Assembly (NCBI GenBank): GCA_035578905.1 | Contig: JAQJVL010000201.1 | Span: 806,001 to 870,000 of the forward strand | DNA: 64,000 nt | Reading direction: 5' to 3' | Source: Stictocephala bisonia | Lineage: Eukaryota; Arthropoda; Insecta; Hemiptera; Membracidae | Part shown: one piece after another, positions 25,501 to 35,543 of the stretch | Position numbering within the stretch: the first letter of the stretch is position 1 | Layout: every line of letters starts with the position of its first letter | Position numbers and translations under genes: made by a program | The notes under the pieces: model-generated | The model's database searches: none | Seen by the model: only the letters and a program-made list of their open reading frames with translations | Told to the model about the DNA's origin: nothing

Positions 25501-27649
25501 GTAAATTTGTGTAATTTATCATTTTATATTAGTTCCATACTAAACCTGAAGTATGTTTGGTCTTTTCTTTATCTTTAGAAATTTTAAAGGGATAAATTTA
25601 AAGTTAAAAATGATAACTAAGAATTCCATTTTATATTTTTACAATGAAGTATATATATATATATCATCAATAAAGTGTTTATAGTTTAAGGCCGATATAA
25701 TATTTACTCAAACTTATATCAGCTTGGATGAGTAGGCAAACATCACCAAATGATCCCAAAAACATAATTTATTTAAGTTTACAGTGAAGTATTTAAGTAA
25801 GGACTTATCAACATTCAAGTTAAACCTTTCATTTATAGTAAATAATTTATAAATATTTACGACTAATTTATTACATCACGTAAAACTATTACATTATGCA
25901 TAATTTTTTCTTATATTTATATTTGTTATAGAGTCTTGATTGGATGATACTATCTGTAACATATCTTTTGGTATCATTATTACATCAGTTGAATCTTCTT
26001 GAATCTAAACATTATTTGTAAGTAGAGGATATACAGTAATTCTGTTTAAAATTCTGTTTTATAAAAGTAAAACAAATAGAAGAATAAAAATATAACTGGG
26101 GGAGGGGGAGTAAGAGCAGGAATGGGAGTGTACCAAAGAGGCAGAAAATGTTTCATTAAGAAACATTTTTGAAATACAAAGTGAATAGTAGTGAATGTAG
26201 TTTATCATTGGTTTTGGAGTGCGGAGAACTTGGCTGTCCAACAACTAGAGCAGAGTATCTGCCAGTCTACATGGAGCCCACCTCACCCACCCCCTACATT
26301 GCTACACATTTCCTCTTACCAAATGTCTAGTTTCATCTTCTAAACTCAAGTTTCTTACTTATTTAAGATTTACTCTAATATATTAAAACAATTTAAACTA
26401 TTCTCTTTAAAAAGTAAATTAATCATTCATCTTGCAGTCTAGATTGCTTGTAAATATATAAGCGAGTTCAATTTATTGTATGATGAAATTAAATGGAAGC
26501 TCTTTATTTAAAGAGGCATAATTAGGGCCAAGTGGCCCTTTTTTACATTCAACCTCTTATCGGTTGAATATAACACTAATATCCAATTTTATAGTTACTC
26601 TAGGAATTTTGTTTAAACATTTTTTCCCCTGTAATAGATTTTCCAATTCGTCATTTAATTGGGAAAATAGTATTATATTTCCCAATAATGATAAATAATT
26701 GTTTCAGAGACTACTAACATTTATTTATTAATATTAGATTTTAGTATTTTTTTAAATACAATTTGGTATTTTAATCATATTAAAATGTATAAACACAAGT
26801 GAAATGTAAATTTAAAATGTAAATATTTCGCAAATGTATTGTATATTAGTTTTCCCTGATTTATGTATTTTCAGTATTTTATAAAAAGTATACAAATCGT
26901 TATGCAAGAATAATAAGAGAGCTAAATTGATGACAACTGTCAAAATGTTAAAATGCCAGATACACAACAAGGCTTCCAAGTTCAACAATTTAAAATAATT
27001 AAGAGCATGTATTGAAGGCCTTCTGGTTTCAGGGTCTGCGATACCAGAATTTATTACAGTGAAACCTCTCTCCCTCCTCTAGCTCAAAACCAATTGTGAC
27101 AAGTTTATATCATCCTTACTATGTTTCAATATATTAGGCAGTAAGACTATCAAGAGGTGGGGAAAATAATGAGCAACATAAGTTATATGCCCATTGAGAT
27201 AGGATGATACAAAACTGCAAATACGTCTGCTTCCTAACATTGCAGTCAAAATTTAATTTATGTGTAACACCGTATTCACATATTTATATAGCATAGTATA
27301 AGATATATTTGCAATAATTTTGTGTGCTTTGCATCTGTGATAGTGCTCACAGAGGAACGGGCAGAGTCAAAGGAGTGTATGTTGCTTTAAACAAATTCAA
27401 GTTTACTGTTCCGTAAGAACACTTATGATTTCAGAGGTTTGATAAATTAACTGAATTGGTCGGGATAGGCCATAATCAGAGAGATTAGAATTAAATACAG
27501 TAGTAGATACTTCACAGTGTATGTAAGGAAGGAGAGAAGTGGTGTGATTTGGGAAAATAGAAAAGAGGTTGAAGTCAGATGGGAACTATCACAGTAAAAC
27601 TAAACATAAGAACGCACAATCGACAGTAACATACACCCACCCACTCAAA
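25501..27649. other. AT-rich spacer, nothing recognised
   Basis: No gene, RNA gene or repeat recognised, apart from a short AT dinucleotide run near 25649-25664. A brief purine-rich run lies at 26096-26130. Confidence 0.4.
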
Positions 27650-27850
27650 CACACACAACTGATGTTGACTGACCTACACACTCTACAAACATATACAAAT
27701 GATGTTGACTGACCAACATACTCTACAAACACATACAACTAATGTTGACAGACCTACCCATTCTAAAAATACATACAACTGATGATGACAGACCTACCCA
27801 TTCTACGAATACATATAACACGACTAACAATTCTCTGAACAAATACAACT
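27650..27850 (+). repeat. 40-bp minisatellite, about 5 units
   Basis: Degenerate units of the type CTCTACAAACATATACAAAT followed by GATGTTGACTGACC and a few bases, period about 40. Units diverge towards both ends. Confidence 0.8.
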
Positions 27851-27868
27851 TATGTTAATACTATATAC

Positions 27869-27869
<1 letters not shown>

Positions 27870-27926
<57 letters not shown>
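27870..27926. repeat. (TG)n(TA)n microsatellite
   Basis: GTGTGTGTG followed by about 24 TA repeats, ending about 30 bases before the 3' end of the minus-strand Penelope copy. Confidence 0.95.
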
Positions 27927-27929
<3 letters not shown>

Positions 27930-28025
27930 GAAAAGTTGTAATTCCTAGGGCTGCTATTTATAATAATGTTATAATAAAAAACAATAACTTAGCACCCTTA
28001 AATAGTTTTTTTATTAAATTATCAC

Positions 28026-28060
28026 CAACCGGTTTCGGCATTTATGCCATCTTCATAGGT
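28026..28060 (-). ncRNA. Hammerhead-like motif, minus-strand Penelope copy
   Basis: Read on the minus strand: CTATGAAGAT, a stem GGCATAAATGCC, CGAAAC, and the palindromic ACCGGT. The stem plus CGAAAC plus self-complementary short stem III matches the layout of Penelope hammerheads, but the core CTGATGA is CTATGA (one base missing), and the copy here ends ACCGGTTGG rather than giving the expected GTC. It is probably a decayed or non-canonical version of the motif at 30939. Confidence 0.35.
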
Positions 28061-28150
28061 GAACGTGTGTTTACAAAACAAATAAAATTAAGTAAATAAT
28101 TATCATAAAGGAAACATATGTTAAATTAGTGAATATTTTTCTTCTGGTGG

Positions 28151-28510
28151 TTAGTTGTCATTTTGTGTGTTGTTTCTTATATGTATAATTGTTTCGAATA
28201 TTGGGTTTCTTTTTTGTGTTAACATGGTGTTGATTAAATTATTGGGATTTTCTTTGTTGTGTTTATAAATTTCAAGTTCTTCTTGAGAATCTAGTTTTTT
28301 GCTTTTAGAACCGAATTTTAGAATTTTCATGTTGGTTTTCATATTTGTGTAGTTGTGATTATTGTTTAGTAAGTGTTCTGCAAAGGAAGATTTCATTGAA
28401 GTTCTGTTGTTTGATTTTAGAGCTTGTCTGTGTTCATTGAATCTTCGTTTAAATGATCGTCCTGTTTGTCCAATGTAATAGTTTGAGCAGTCTGAACATT
28501 CAATTTTTGA
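28151..28510 (-). CDS. GIY-YIG endonuclease domain of Penelope-like element (partial)
   Basis: An open minus-strand frame encodes KIECSDCSNYYIGQTGRSF, then RRFNEH, and ends at NTQNDN and a stop. The CxxC-like Cys pair (CSDC) before YYIGQTGR, the catalytic Arg of GRSFKRRFNEH, and a Glu in FGSKSKKLDSQEELEIYK fit the GIY-YIG fold. This nuclease is fused C-terminally to the RT in EN-positive Penelope-like elements and nicks DNA for target-primed insertion. Only the nuclease is present, because the copy is truncated immediately upstream, so the frame is intact but not autonomous. The plus-strand copy has an aaaaac-for-aaaaaac shift that this one lacks. Confidence 0.88.
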   Translation of the reverse strand, partial: SKIECSDCSNYYIGQTGRSFKRRFNEHRQALKSNNRTSMKSSFAEHLLNNNHNYTNMKTNMKILKFGSKSKKLDSQEELEIYKHNKENPNNLINTMLTQKRNPIFETIIHIRNNTQNDN

Positions 28511-28597
28511 ATAATCTAGAATCATCAAAAATCATTAATGATAAAAATCCCTTTAGAAACAACTTAATTTATTGGTTTCGTTACGTTGATGATATTA

Positions 28598-29900
28598 CAG
28601 TTGACTCGCGGTAGTCTGACACTTAACAGTCCGACACGCTCGGTAGTCCGACGTGGTCTAGCGTGGGTGACCCAAGAAATCTTCCTAGACTGGTATAATA
28701 ATCATTTTGTCAAAGAAGTAAAACAGCATTTAAAGGCTAATAATCTGCCATTAAAGGCTCTTTTATTATTAGATAATGCTCCTGGGCATCCAAAATCAGA
28801 AGAATTAAAAGCAAAAACAGCCGATGGATACATCGAGGTCATGTATTTACCGAAAAATACAACTGCTCTGATTCAGCCAACGGATCAGAATGTTATCAAA
28901 ACTCTAAAGGCGCATTACAAAAAACGCCTACTTATGGATATTGTTTGCCAACCAGATGCAGACATTACAACACTGTTGAAAAAGTTTGACATTAAGGACG
29001 CTATTCTTAATGCAGCTTTTGCGTGGCAACAAGTCCAGCCATCAACACTTATAAAATCCTGGAAAAATGTTTGGCCACATAACCCCCTCCTCCAAAATAA
29101 AGATGGTGAAAACCAACGGGAAGATGACGACAACACCCAAGATAACAATCGTGTAGTGGAAGAAACCATTTTACTTTGTAATCAAACTAACGTCCAACAA
29201 GAATTATCGGAAGAACTAATAAGATGGGTGTTAGACGATAACCTGGGTGCAGAACAAACAGATGAAGAGATTCTGCAAGAAATCATAACACAAAACGACA
29301 CAATTGAAGAGGCCGTGGAGACGGAGAAAAATCCGTGATCAGCTGTGATGAAGCTTTGTCTGCTGCCAACACTTTGATTCTCTGGTGTGAGGAACGTGAC
29401 CTAGATGCCAACAACGTTTTAGTTTTGAAATACATTCAAGAAAAAGCGATTAACGAAGGTTTGCGTACAAAGAAGCAGAAGAAAATAACAGATTTTTTTC
29501 ATGTTTAGTTTATTTACTGTTTTGCAATCTGTTCATATGTGTGTAAGTACAGTACAAACTTTGCTATAATACATACAATCTTGTACTTTTAATGTAGTAA
29601 ATACAGTTTGTCAATTTCTTAAAATTATCGGCATTAATTACTGTACTTTATTTTTAACCTAGACCTTTGGTCAATACAGTACGTATTTATTTTATGCACA
29701 TAAATATTCACAAACAGTATGAAATAGGTTTGTTAATACAGTACAGTACATACCTATTGCTTAAAACTATCGTATTTGTTATTGTTTTAAGTTTAAACAT
29801 CGAATTCAGTCATGATGGGAGGTACAATTGGTAATCCGACGTTTTTGGTAATCCGACACCCTACTGGTCCCGTGACTGTCGGATTATCAAGAGTCAACTG
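28598..29900 (+). mobile_element. pogo/Tigger-type DNA transposon, internally deleted
   Basis: The ends are CAGTTGACTC and GAGTCAACTG, flanked on both sides by TA (28596-28597 and 29901-29902). This is the target duplication of the IS630-Tc1-mariner superfamily, and the ends are typical of the Tigger branch. Subterminal copies of TCCGAC / GTCGGA motifs recur near both ends (GTCTGACAC, GTCCGACACG, AATCCGACG). The 1303-bp element encodes only the C-terminal part of a DDE transposase. The N-terminal DNA-binding domain and the first catalytic aspartate region are gone, so it is a non-autonomous deletion derivative. It sits inside the RT of the Penelope copy and is therefore younger than it. Confidence 0.93.
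28655..29510 (+). pseudogene. Tigger transposase, N-terminally deleted and frameshifted
   Basis: The frame from about 28655 encodes AWVTQEIFLDWYNNHFV, then ALLLLDNAPGHPKSEEL with the second catalytic Asp, and KNTTALIQPTDQNVIKTLKAHYKK with the third, followed by an acidic region. These match the DDE_1 family (pogo, Tigger, jerky, CENP-B-like). The frame stops at 29336-29338. The family's usual C-terminus resumes one frame over (SCDEALSAANTLILWCEERD, then KKITDFFHV and stop at 29506), so one frameshift lies near 29330. Upstream of AWVTQ the frame reads through the inverted repeat, showing that roughly the N-terminal half was deleted. A normal Tigger transposase is around 450-500 residues; here about 280 survive. 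Confidence 0.9.
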
Positions 29901-29902
29901 TA

Positions 29903-30847
29903 TTTGTTTATTCAAAGGAACAAAAGATCAACAAATTCAACTTCTAAACTATCTGAATTCCATCTCTAAAACAATCAAATTTACAATGGAAAGCCAAAAT
30001 AAAGAAATCAACTTTTTAGATTTAACAATTTATCAAAATTCATCAAAACATAAATTTAAAATTTACGGAAAGAACACTCAATCAGATCTTATAATCCCAA
30101 TAAATTCCAATCATCCATGGTGTCATAAAATGGCTTCATTTCGATCTTTCATTAAAAGACTAGTGGAAGTACCAATGGACAAACATGATTTCAATGAAGA
30201 ATTCAAAATAATCAAACAAATAGCAATGGCTAATGGTTATAAACCTTCCACAATCGACAAAATATTACATAAAATAAAAATTAAAAATAGAAACATTTGT
30301 CAAGTAGAACCAGAACATTCATCTGTGTTCCCCACAACACAATACTTAATAAAGCAATTAGAAAAACCTTTAAAAAAGAAAAATTCAAAATAGGTTTTAA
30401 AACAAATAACAACGCATTTAACATAATACAAAAGAAATCCACTTCCAAATTACATAAAACCCAAGATATATTTGACAAATCAGGAATTTACAAAATTGAA
30501 TGTTCAGACTGCTCAAACTATTACATTGGACAAACAGGACGATCATTTAAACGAAGATTTAATGAACACATACAAGCTCTAAAATCAAACAACAGAACTT
30601 CAATGAAATCTTCCTTTGCAGAACACTTACTAAACAATAATCACAACTACACAAATATGAAAACCAACATGAAAATTCTAAAATTCGGTTCTAAAGCAAA
30701 AAACTAGATTCTCAAGAAGAACTTGAAATTTATAAACACAACAAAGAAAATCCCAATAATTTAATCAACACCATGTTAACACAAAAAAGAAACCCAATAT
30801 TCGAAACAATTATACATATAAGAAACAACACACAAAATGACAACTAA
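29903..30847 (+). pseudogene. Penelope RT C-terminus and GIY-YIG nuclease, frameshifted
   Basis: The segment 29903-30300 encodes the RT palm and thumb region after YVDD: CLFKGTKDQQIQLLNYLNSI, SQNKEINFLDLTI, then KMASFRSFIKRLVEVPMD. The frame breaks near 30300. The adjacent frame carries TFICVPHNTILNKAIRKTF, then the linker, and CSDCSNYYIGQTGRSFKRRF, the GIY-YIG nuclease. A single-base deletion near 30700 terminates it at KAKN, whereas the minus-strand sister reads through to NTQNDN. The same terminal codons occur here, in the shifted frame, ending at 30847. It would produce no full-length protein. Confidence 0.9.
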
Positions 30848-30937
30848 CCACCAGAAGAAAAATATTCACTAATTTAACATATGTTTCATTTACGATAATT
30901 ATTTACTTAATTTTATTTGTTTTGTAAACACACGTTC

Positions 30938-30975
30938 ACCTATGAAGATGGCATAAATGCCGAAACCGGTCAGTG
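30938..30975 (+). ncRNA. Hammerhead-like motif, plus-strand Penelope copy
   Basis: CTATGAAGAT, a stem GGCA-TAAA-TGCC, CGAAAC, the palindrome ACCGGT and then GGTC occur in this order at 30939-30971. The elements match the minimal, dimer-forming hammerheads described in Penelope-like elements, except that the first core box is CTATGA instead of CTGATGA. The position in the 3' UTR of the same strand as the nuclease is as expected. Confidence 0.4.
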
Positions 30976-31038
30976 ATAATTTAATAAAAAAACTATTTAA
31001 GGGTGCTAAGTTATTGTTTTTTATGATAACATTAATAC

Positions 31039-31040
<2 letters not shown>

Positions 31041-31076
<36 letters not shown>
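31041..31076. repeat. (TA)n microsatellite at Penelope 3' end
   Basis: About 18 AT repeats, starting within ten bases of the end of the homology shared by the two Penelope copies. Together with 27870-27926 it means both outward-facing 3' ends of the composite abut TA tracts. Confidence 0.95.
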
Positions 31077-31078
<2 letters not shown>

Positions 31079-31359
31079 TGACGCGTAACCATGAAAACAC
31101 AATGACATATCAGTGTTGACTTCAATAATGATTTTATTTGCAAGCGTTCATCAAAGTACATCTTTAGTTTCCATGACAACTCTTGTTAAAAATATACAAA
31201 ATTAAGTCCTAATTAGAGAATCCATTTTGTGTCTATAGGATTATATAAGATAATAATTAACTTCCTTTCAAGGTGGTAATGAGTCATCGCGTGAGTAAGA
31301 ACCTGAGCCGCGAAACAATAAGCATAAGCATGTTCCATGTTTCTTGAATTTTAGCCGTA

Positions 31360-31440
31360 GGCTCTAAGCAAAAAGATCCGGGGGTCCAGGGGGCTTGCCC
31401 CCTGGCGAGGCCCGCAGGGCCGAGTTTTCATCGGATCATA
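31360..31440. repeat. GC-rich hairpin patch
   Basis: CCAGGGGGCTTGCCCCCTGG at 31389-31408 is a perfect hairpin with a 9-bp stem and a two-base loop. GAGGCCCGCAGGGCCGAGTT follows, which resembles GAGGCCGAAGGCCGAGTTT at 43503-43520. It is probably a fragment of the same unnamed repeat family. Confidence 0.6.
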
Positions 31441-31584
31441 TATAACGAAATCGCTACTTGAAAGCGTTCAGAGCACTGACGAGAATTAGCAAACAAATGA
31501 AAAGACTGAAGGAGAAAATAATGCACAAGAAAATGATTTTCTTATTTAATTTTTGAACTAATAACTATTTAAAGCATTTTTTTA

Positions 31585-32975
31585 AGTATATACTTTAAAA
31601 ATTATTTCAAAATACACAATAGTAGCAAAATTTGATTTCATAGAAGATGGTACAAAGATTGTTAAGATCAGACCAATAATAACTGATAAGTTGTAATTTT
31701 TGTAGAATAGAATAAGTTTATTTGCCACAACAATATTTCATGAAATATACAGGCACGTCCATTACAATATTTTTCAGTTAAAAATTCAGTTATAAAGTAA
31801 GAGGGATTTTTTTAATAAGAACAATTCCACTTTCTTGTTAAACATTTTAAATTCTAAATCTCTGATTTCCTTTGGTAGTTTATTCATGAATTTTATTGAT
31901 ATAATAAGTGGGCTACTGTCGCTTTTGTGCAGTCTGGTTTGAGGGACATTGATGAGGTTTTTATGTCATAAGTGTGGAATGCCTCTCTGAGTTCAATTTT
32001 ATCTGAGTTAGTTTTAAGGTACAATAAACATTGCAAGATATGTAAAGTGTTAACATTTTTAAGTTTTTGAAAAGAGGTTTGCAGTCTTCAATTCTATCTA
32101 CTCCAGATATTATTCTTATATATTTCCTTTGTACTGTGAGAAAGTTTTGAGAATGAGGAGAAGCACCCCACACCAAGAGACCATGTGAAATGTGAGATTG
32201 GAAGATTCCGAAATAAGCCTTACGGACATAATCCTCTCCAGTTCACCACAAAAGCGTTTTAAAGCAAAAATACTACTGCTGAGCCAATTAAGTGAAAATT
32301 AAAATTTAGAGTAGGATCTAGCGTAACGCCAAGAAATGTTGGAAAAATATCATTATTTTCAGAATTTACTTTGGTACAAAAAAATTTTTGAGTTTTTGAG
32401 TTGTTTAGGACCAATTCATTAGCTGATAGCCAGGTTTGAGCATAATCCAAATTGGATTTAGCTAAATCAAGTGCTTGATTACTATTTTTGCGTTTACTTA
32501 TAATGGTGGTGACATCAGCGTATAACACGAGGCTCGAAGGCACATTTGAGCTCAGGTCATTCATTGATCATTATTAAAAAGAGGAGTGGTCCAAGCACCA
32601 ATCCTTGGGGAACGCCACTTGTTACCAGTAGTTCCTCAGTGATTTAGTCATCACATATGACTTATTGAATTCTACTGTTCAGGTAATATTAAAAACATTT
32701 AGGGCTAGGCCTTTGATCTTGTAATGGTGTAACTTATCTAACAAAATCTGGTGGAAGACGCAATCAAAGGCCTTGCTGAGATCACAAAGAGTAATCACAG
32801 CACATGGTAATTAGATAAAATTGTCACAACATTAGCATATACTGTATTACTAAAATTACAACTTATCAGTTATTATTGGTCCATTCATAATAATCTAATT
32901 GTACTATCTTTTATGAAATCAAATGTTGTAACTTTTGTGTATTTTGAAGTTTTTTCTAAAGGTTTATACTTTTTA
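31585..32975. mobile_element. Inverted-repeat element enclosing a LINE
   Basis: The left arm (31585-31702) and right arm (32854-32975) are inverted copies at roughly 75-80 percent identity. The best block is AATTACAACTTATCAGTTAT at 32855-32874, exactly inverted within 31673-31701. The intervening DNA is almost entirely a minus-strand LINE remnant. The simplest reading is a palindromic (foldback or MITE-like) element into whose loop a LINE inserted. The arms are inverted, so they are not the LINE's target duplications. Confidence 0.7.
31703..32850 (-). pseudogene. Jockey/CR1-like LINE, minus strand, 5'-truncated
   Basis: Minus-strand translation, going downwards from 32815, gives CDLSKAFDC (RT motif A), then a degraded linker, SGVPQGLVLGPLLF near 32590-32630 (motif B), MNDLSSNVPSSLVLYADV at 32520-32564 with YADV in place of YADD, and LSANELVLNNSKTQ and PTFLGVTLDPTLNF down to 32260. 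The thumb region at 31961-32176 reads VWGASPHSQNFLTVQRKYIR then IISGVDRIEDCKPLFKNLKM. The 3' end near 31705-31740 (TTGTGGCAAATAAACTTATT on the minus strand) resembles the short A-rich/TATTCTATTCTA tails of this group. Stops and shifts between 32180 and 32260 and near 32570-32700, plus the loss of the YADD Asp, make it inactive. It starts at motif A, so it is strongly 5'-truncated. Confidence 0.88.
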
Positions 32976-33211
32976 AGATACTAAGCTTTGAAAACTAAAA
33001 GTAGCCAATATTTTGAAATGGTACAAAGTAGGAACTTGCTACTGTATACTGAATTAGGTCTTATTCCTCATAGATTTGCTTGATTCAAGATAATATTTTG
33101 AGAGGTTATTAGGATATGACAAATGATGTAAAAAACACATTCAGACAGACAAACGAAAAAACAAGCGTTTTTGGGAACTTTTTTCTTAGTGAAAACTTAG
33201 TGAAAAGATTA

Positions 33212-33976
33212 AATTCACGTCTTTCTTGAAAATTTAATCAAAATTGTTAGGGTTGTTTTTGAGATCTATTTTTCTATGTTTTTTGGCGATAAAAATAAAA
33301 AAAAAAACTGGTTTCAATTTACATGAAAATGTAAATAAAAATATACTGAAGTCTTGAAGGTTTTTTTTATGAACAACCTGTATACAGTATGTACTCTATG
33401 ATTTTTTTATTTGATTATCAAGTGTAAATAAATGGTACCAGAAAACTGGCACAAACTTTCTTCCTTTCCCTTTGTTATATCAGAGTGTTTTAAAAAATGT
33501 ACAAAGCTTGTTAAGGAAATGAATTTGAAATAGTTTAGTGTATTGATTTTTACCAGAGATAGATGACCAGACGAAACACTTATTTTATTTATATAAAAGT
33601 ATGGAAAACAATAATCTTCAAAAACAGTTGTCCAGGTAATCACATTGCCAGATTTTAAGAAAACAACCTTCAACAAATTGAGTCGTGGCTTTCGGCCTTC
33701 GGCTTCCAGCCCCAACTTAGTAAGCTAAAAACTAAAATATTTTAATTTGCATCTTTACTGAAAATTTAGAAAAGTTTGAAAAATTTCATTTTTAATGTTT
33801 TTGCCCTTAAAAAAATATTATAACTCAAAAAATATTTAAGTTAGGGACATACGGTTTTTACTAAAATATTTTAAAATGAAATTCACGTCTTTCTTGAAAA
33901 TTTAATCTAAATTGTTAGGGTTGTTTTTGAGATCTATTTTTGTATGTTTTTTGGCGATAAAAATAAAAAAAAAACT
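33212..33976 (+). repeat. Direct repeat pair of about 95-100 bp
   Basis: 33212-33312 and 33881-33976 share ATTCACGTCTTTCTTGAAAA, GTTAGGGTTGTTTTTGAGAT and TTTTTTGGCGATAAAAATAA with only a few differences. The intervening 570 bases carry no recognised gene. The sequence near 34020-34110 (TCTATCCATCCGTTTGGTCT, then AGACACACACACAGACACC) resembles the 3' parts of transposon-derived repeats such as those at 55850. This may be a decayed element with repeated termini. Confidence 0.8.
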
Positions 33977-34310
33977 AAAGTTTCAAAAAAGTGAAAAAAA
34001 TGATTTGGAGATATTGGCTAAATATACATTCTTTCCAAATTCCATAAAAATCTATCCATCCGTTTGGTCTCCAGCGAAATGCACAGACACACACACAGAC
34101 ACCAAATATTTTTTGAAAAACCATTTTTTTTTTGTTCAGGGGGCCCTAAAATGGATATTTAGACCAACTTGTAAAAGAATTTTGTTTGGATGATTACAAT
34201 ACTTTCTGTATATAACGCATATAGGAGAAAGTAATAACATAACTATAATCACAAACTAACAATTAATTCTGTTTTTTAGTACTTTTGAGGCACAAGATTC
34301 AGTAGTATAT

Positions 34311-35530
34311 AAACACAAGGTTCATATAAATTAATTCCTGATTTATAAGTTCATACTATATTTTATATAAATATAAACTCAATATATTTTTAATAAATTA
34401 CAAATTTAATAATAATTAGTTTAAGTTGTTTTTTACATAAATATGTGCTGTTATTTTAGAGCAAGTAAGACTGTAATAATGAGTCAAATAGATTATTTTA
34501 ATGTTTTAATTTATATTTACACAATAATTAGATTGTGCTATGGCTGTCAATTGTTTTATGTTTAGGGTTTCAACAGGCGCTCAAGACATTGTTTACACAC
34601 TTCTTATTCAGTAAAGGACTCAACATAATCAAGCTGTTTTCGTATTCTTGTCTTTTACTTCGGACTCCTATGCCTTTTTGTCACCTTATTTTTCAGGCAC
34701 AAATAAGTACTTTAAAGAAGATCAATTTTAACTATTTCATAGAACTAATACTTTATTTATTAATTTGTTACATATGTTTAAGGGATTTTAGGTAGACAAC
34801 AGTAGGAGGATTGCAGGAGAAGATGATCTTACTTTTATATCTCAATTAAATTTTAAAAGCTTTTACAACAACTTTGTATTATATTCATAGTATAAGTTAG
34901 AAAATATTTTTTATTTGATATTTGGGTCAACAGGTAAATAAAAAATAAATTTATAAAAAAATAACTAATCTGTAAACTACTACCGTGTAGCTGTGATAAA
35001 TTTGATACAACTTTACTCTCTACCTTTTTGTTGTTGTATAATATTTTTATTAAAAAATAACCAAAAACTAAAATTGTATTTGTCTGAAAAACATTGTAAT
35101 TTTTGAATTTTTCAGTAACTTAGAAACTATTGGATGAATAGAGGTAACTGCTAATAAATTTTATCTTCTTTAAATAAGGTTTGGTTGGCTAAATTGTAAA
35201 GATTTATAGTTCGGAAATATAAAAAAATCTTAAATCTAAAATTTCAGAAACTCACCCATTTTTTGAGACAACATTTCTAGAGGTTTTTCACTTTCTTCAG
35301 TCACTATTTCAGCTGCAGGCTTATATATATATATAAATATATAATGGGCGAGTTTCTCATTATTACAGTCTTACTTGCTCTAAAATAACAGCACATATTT
35401 ATGTGAAAAACAACTTGAATTAATTATTATTAAATTTGTAATTTATTAAAAATATATTGAGTATATATGAATTTATATAAAATATATCTTGAGCTTATAA
35501 ATCAGGAATTAATTTATATGAACTTTGTGT
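34311..35530. mobile_element. Element with about 174-bp terminal inverted repeats
   Basis: The left arm 34311-34484 and right arm 35356-35530 are inverted copies. For example AACAGCACATATTTATGTGA at 35387-35406 mirrors TAAATATGTGCTGTTATTTT at 34438-34457, and ATAAATCAGGAATTAATTTA pairs with 34325-34345. The 870-bp core has an 86-codon AT-rich frame (34535-34795) that I do not consider a gene. It is a non-autonomous transposon or inverted duplication. The right end lies only about 13 bases from the pogo-like MITE. Confidence 0.75.
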
Positions 35531-35543
35531 AAAAAATTATATA

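Larger units (their letters stand above)
27955..28515 (-). mobile_element. Penelope-like element, minus-strand 3' fragment
   Basis: This minus-strand copy contains the GIY-YIG nuclease coding end and the 3' non-coding region. From its 3' end at about 27955 up to about 28515 it matches the reverse complement of 30500-31035 nearly base for base. It starts abruptly inside the nuclease domain at KIECSD, so it is 5'-truncated. It is joined head to head to the plus-strand copy that begins about 28520. The 5'-truncated inverted arrangement is common for Penelope-like elements. Confidence 0.88.
28520..31035 (+). mobile_element. Penelope-like element, plus-strand copy, split by Tigger
   Basis: The element runs from about 28520 to 28597, is interrupted by a pogo/Tigger transposon (28598-29900), and resumes at 29901. 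The left part encodes NPFRNNLIYWFRYVDD, the RT catalytic motif. Removing the transposon and one TA copy restores the reading frame through the isoleucine codons into CLFKGTKDQQ. The right part continues with FLDLTI, a connector, then the GIY-YIG nuclease (30500-30847) and a 3' UTR. Upstream RT motifs (A and B) are missing, so the copy is 5'-truncated. Frameshifts near 30300 and near 30700 make it non-functional. The 3' end is followed by a TA microsatellite. Confidence 0.92.

Noticed and set aside
31671..32884. Target-site duplication of the LINE
   Set aside because: The flanking roughly 30-base match is inverted, not direct, and extends to about 120 bp, so it is a palindrome arm.
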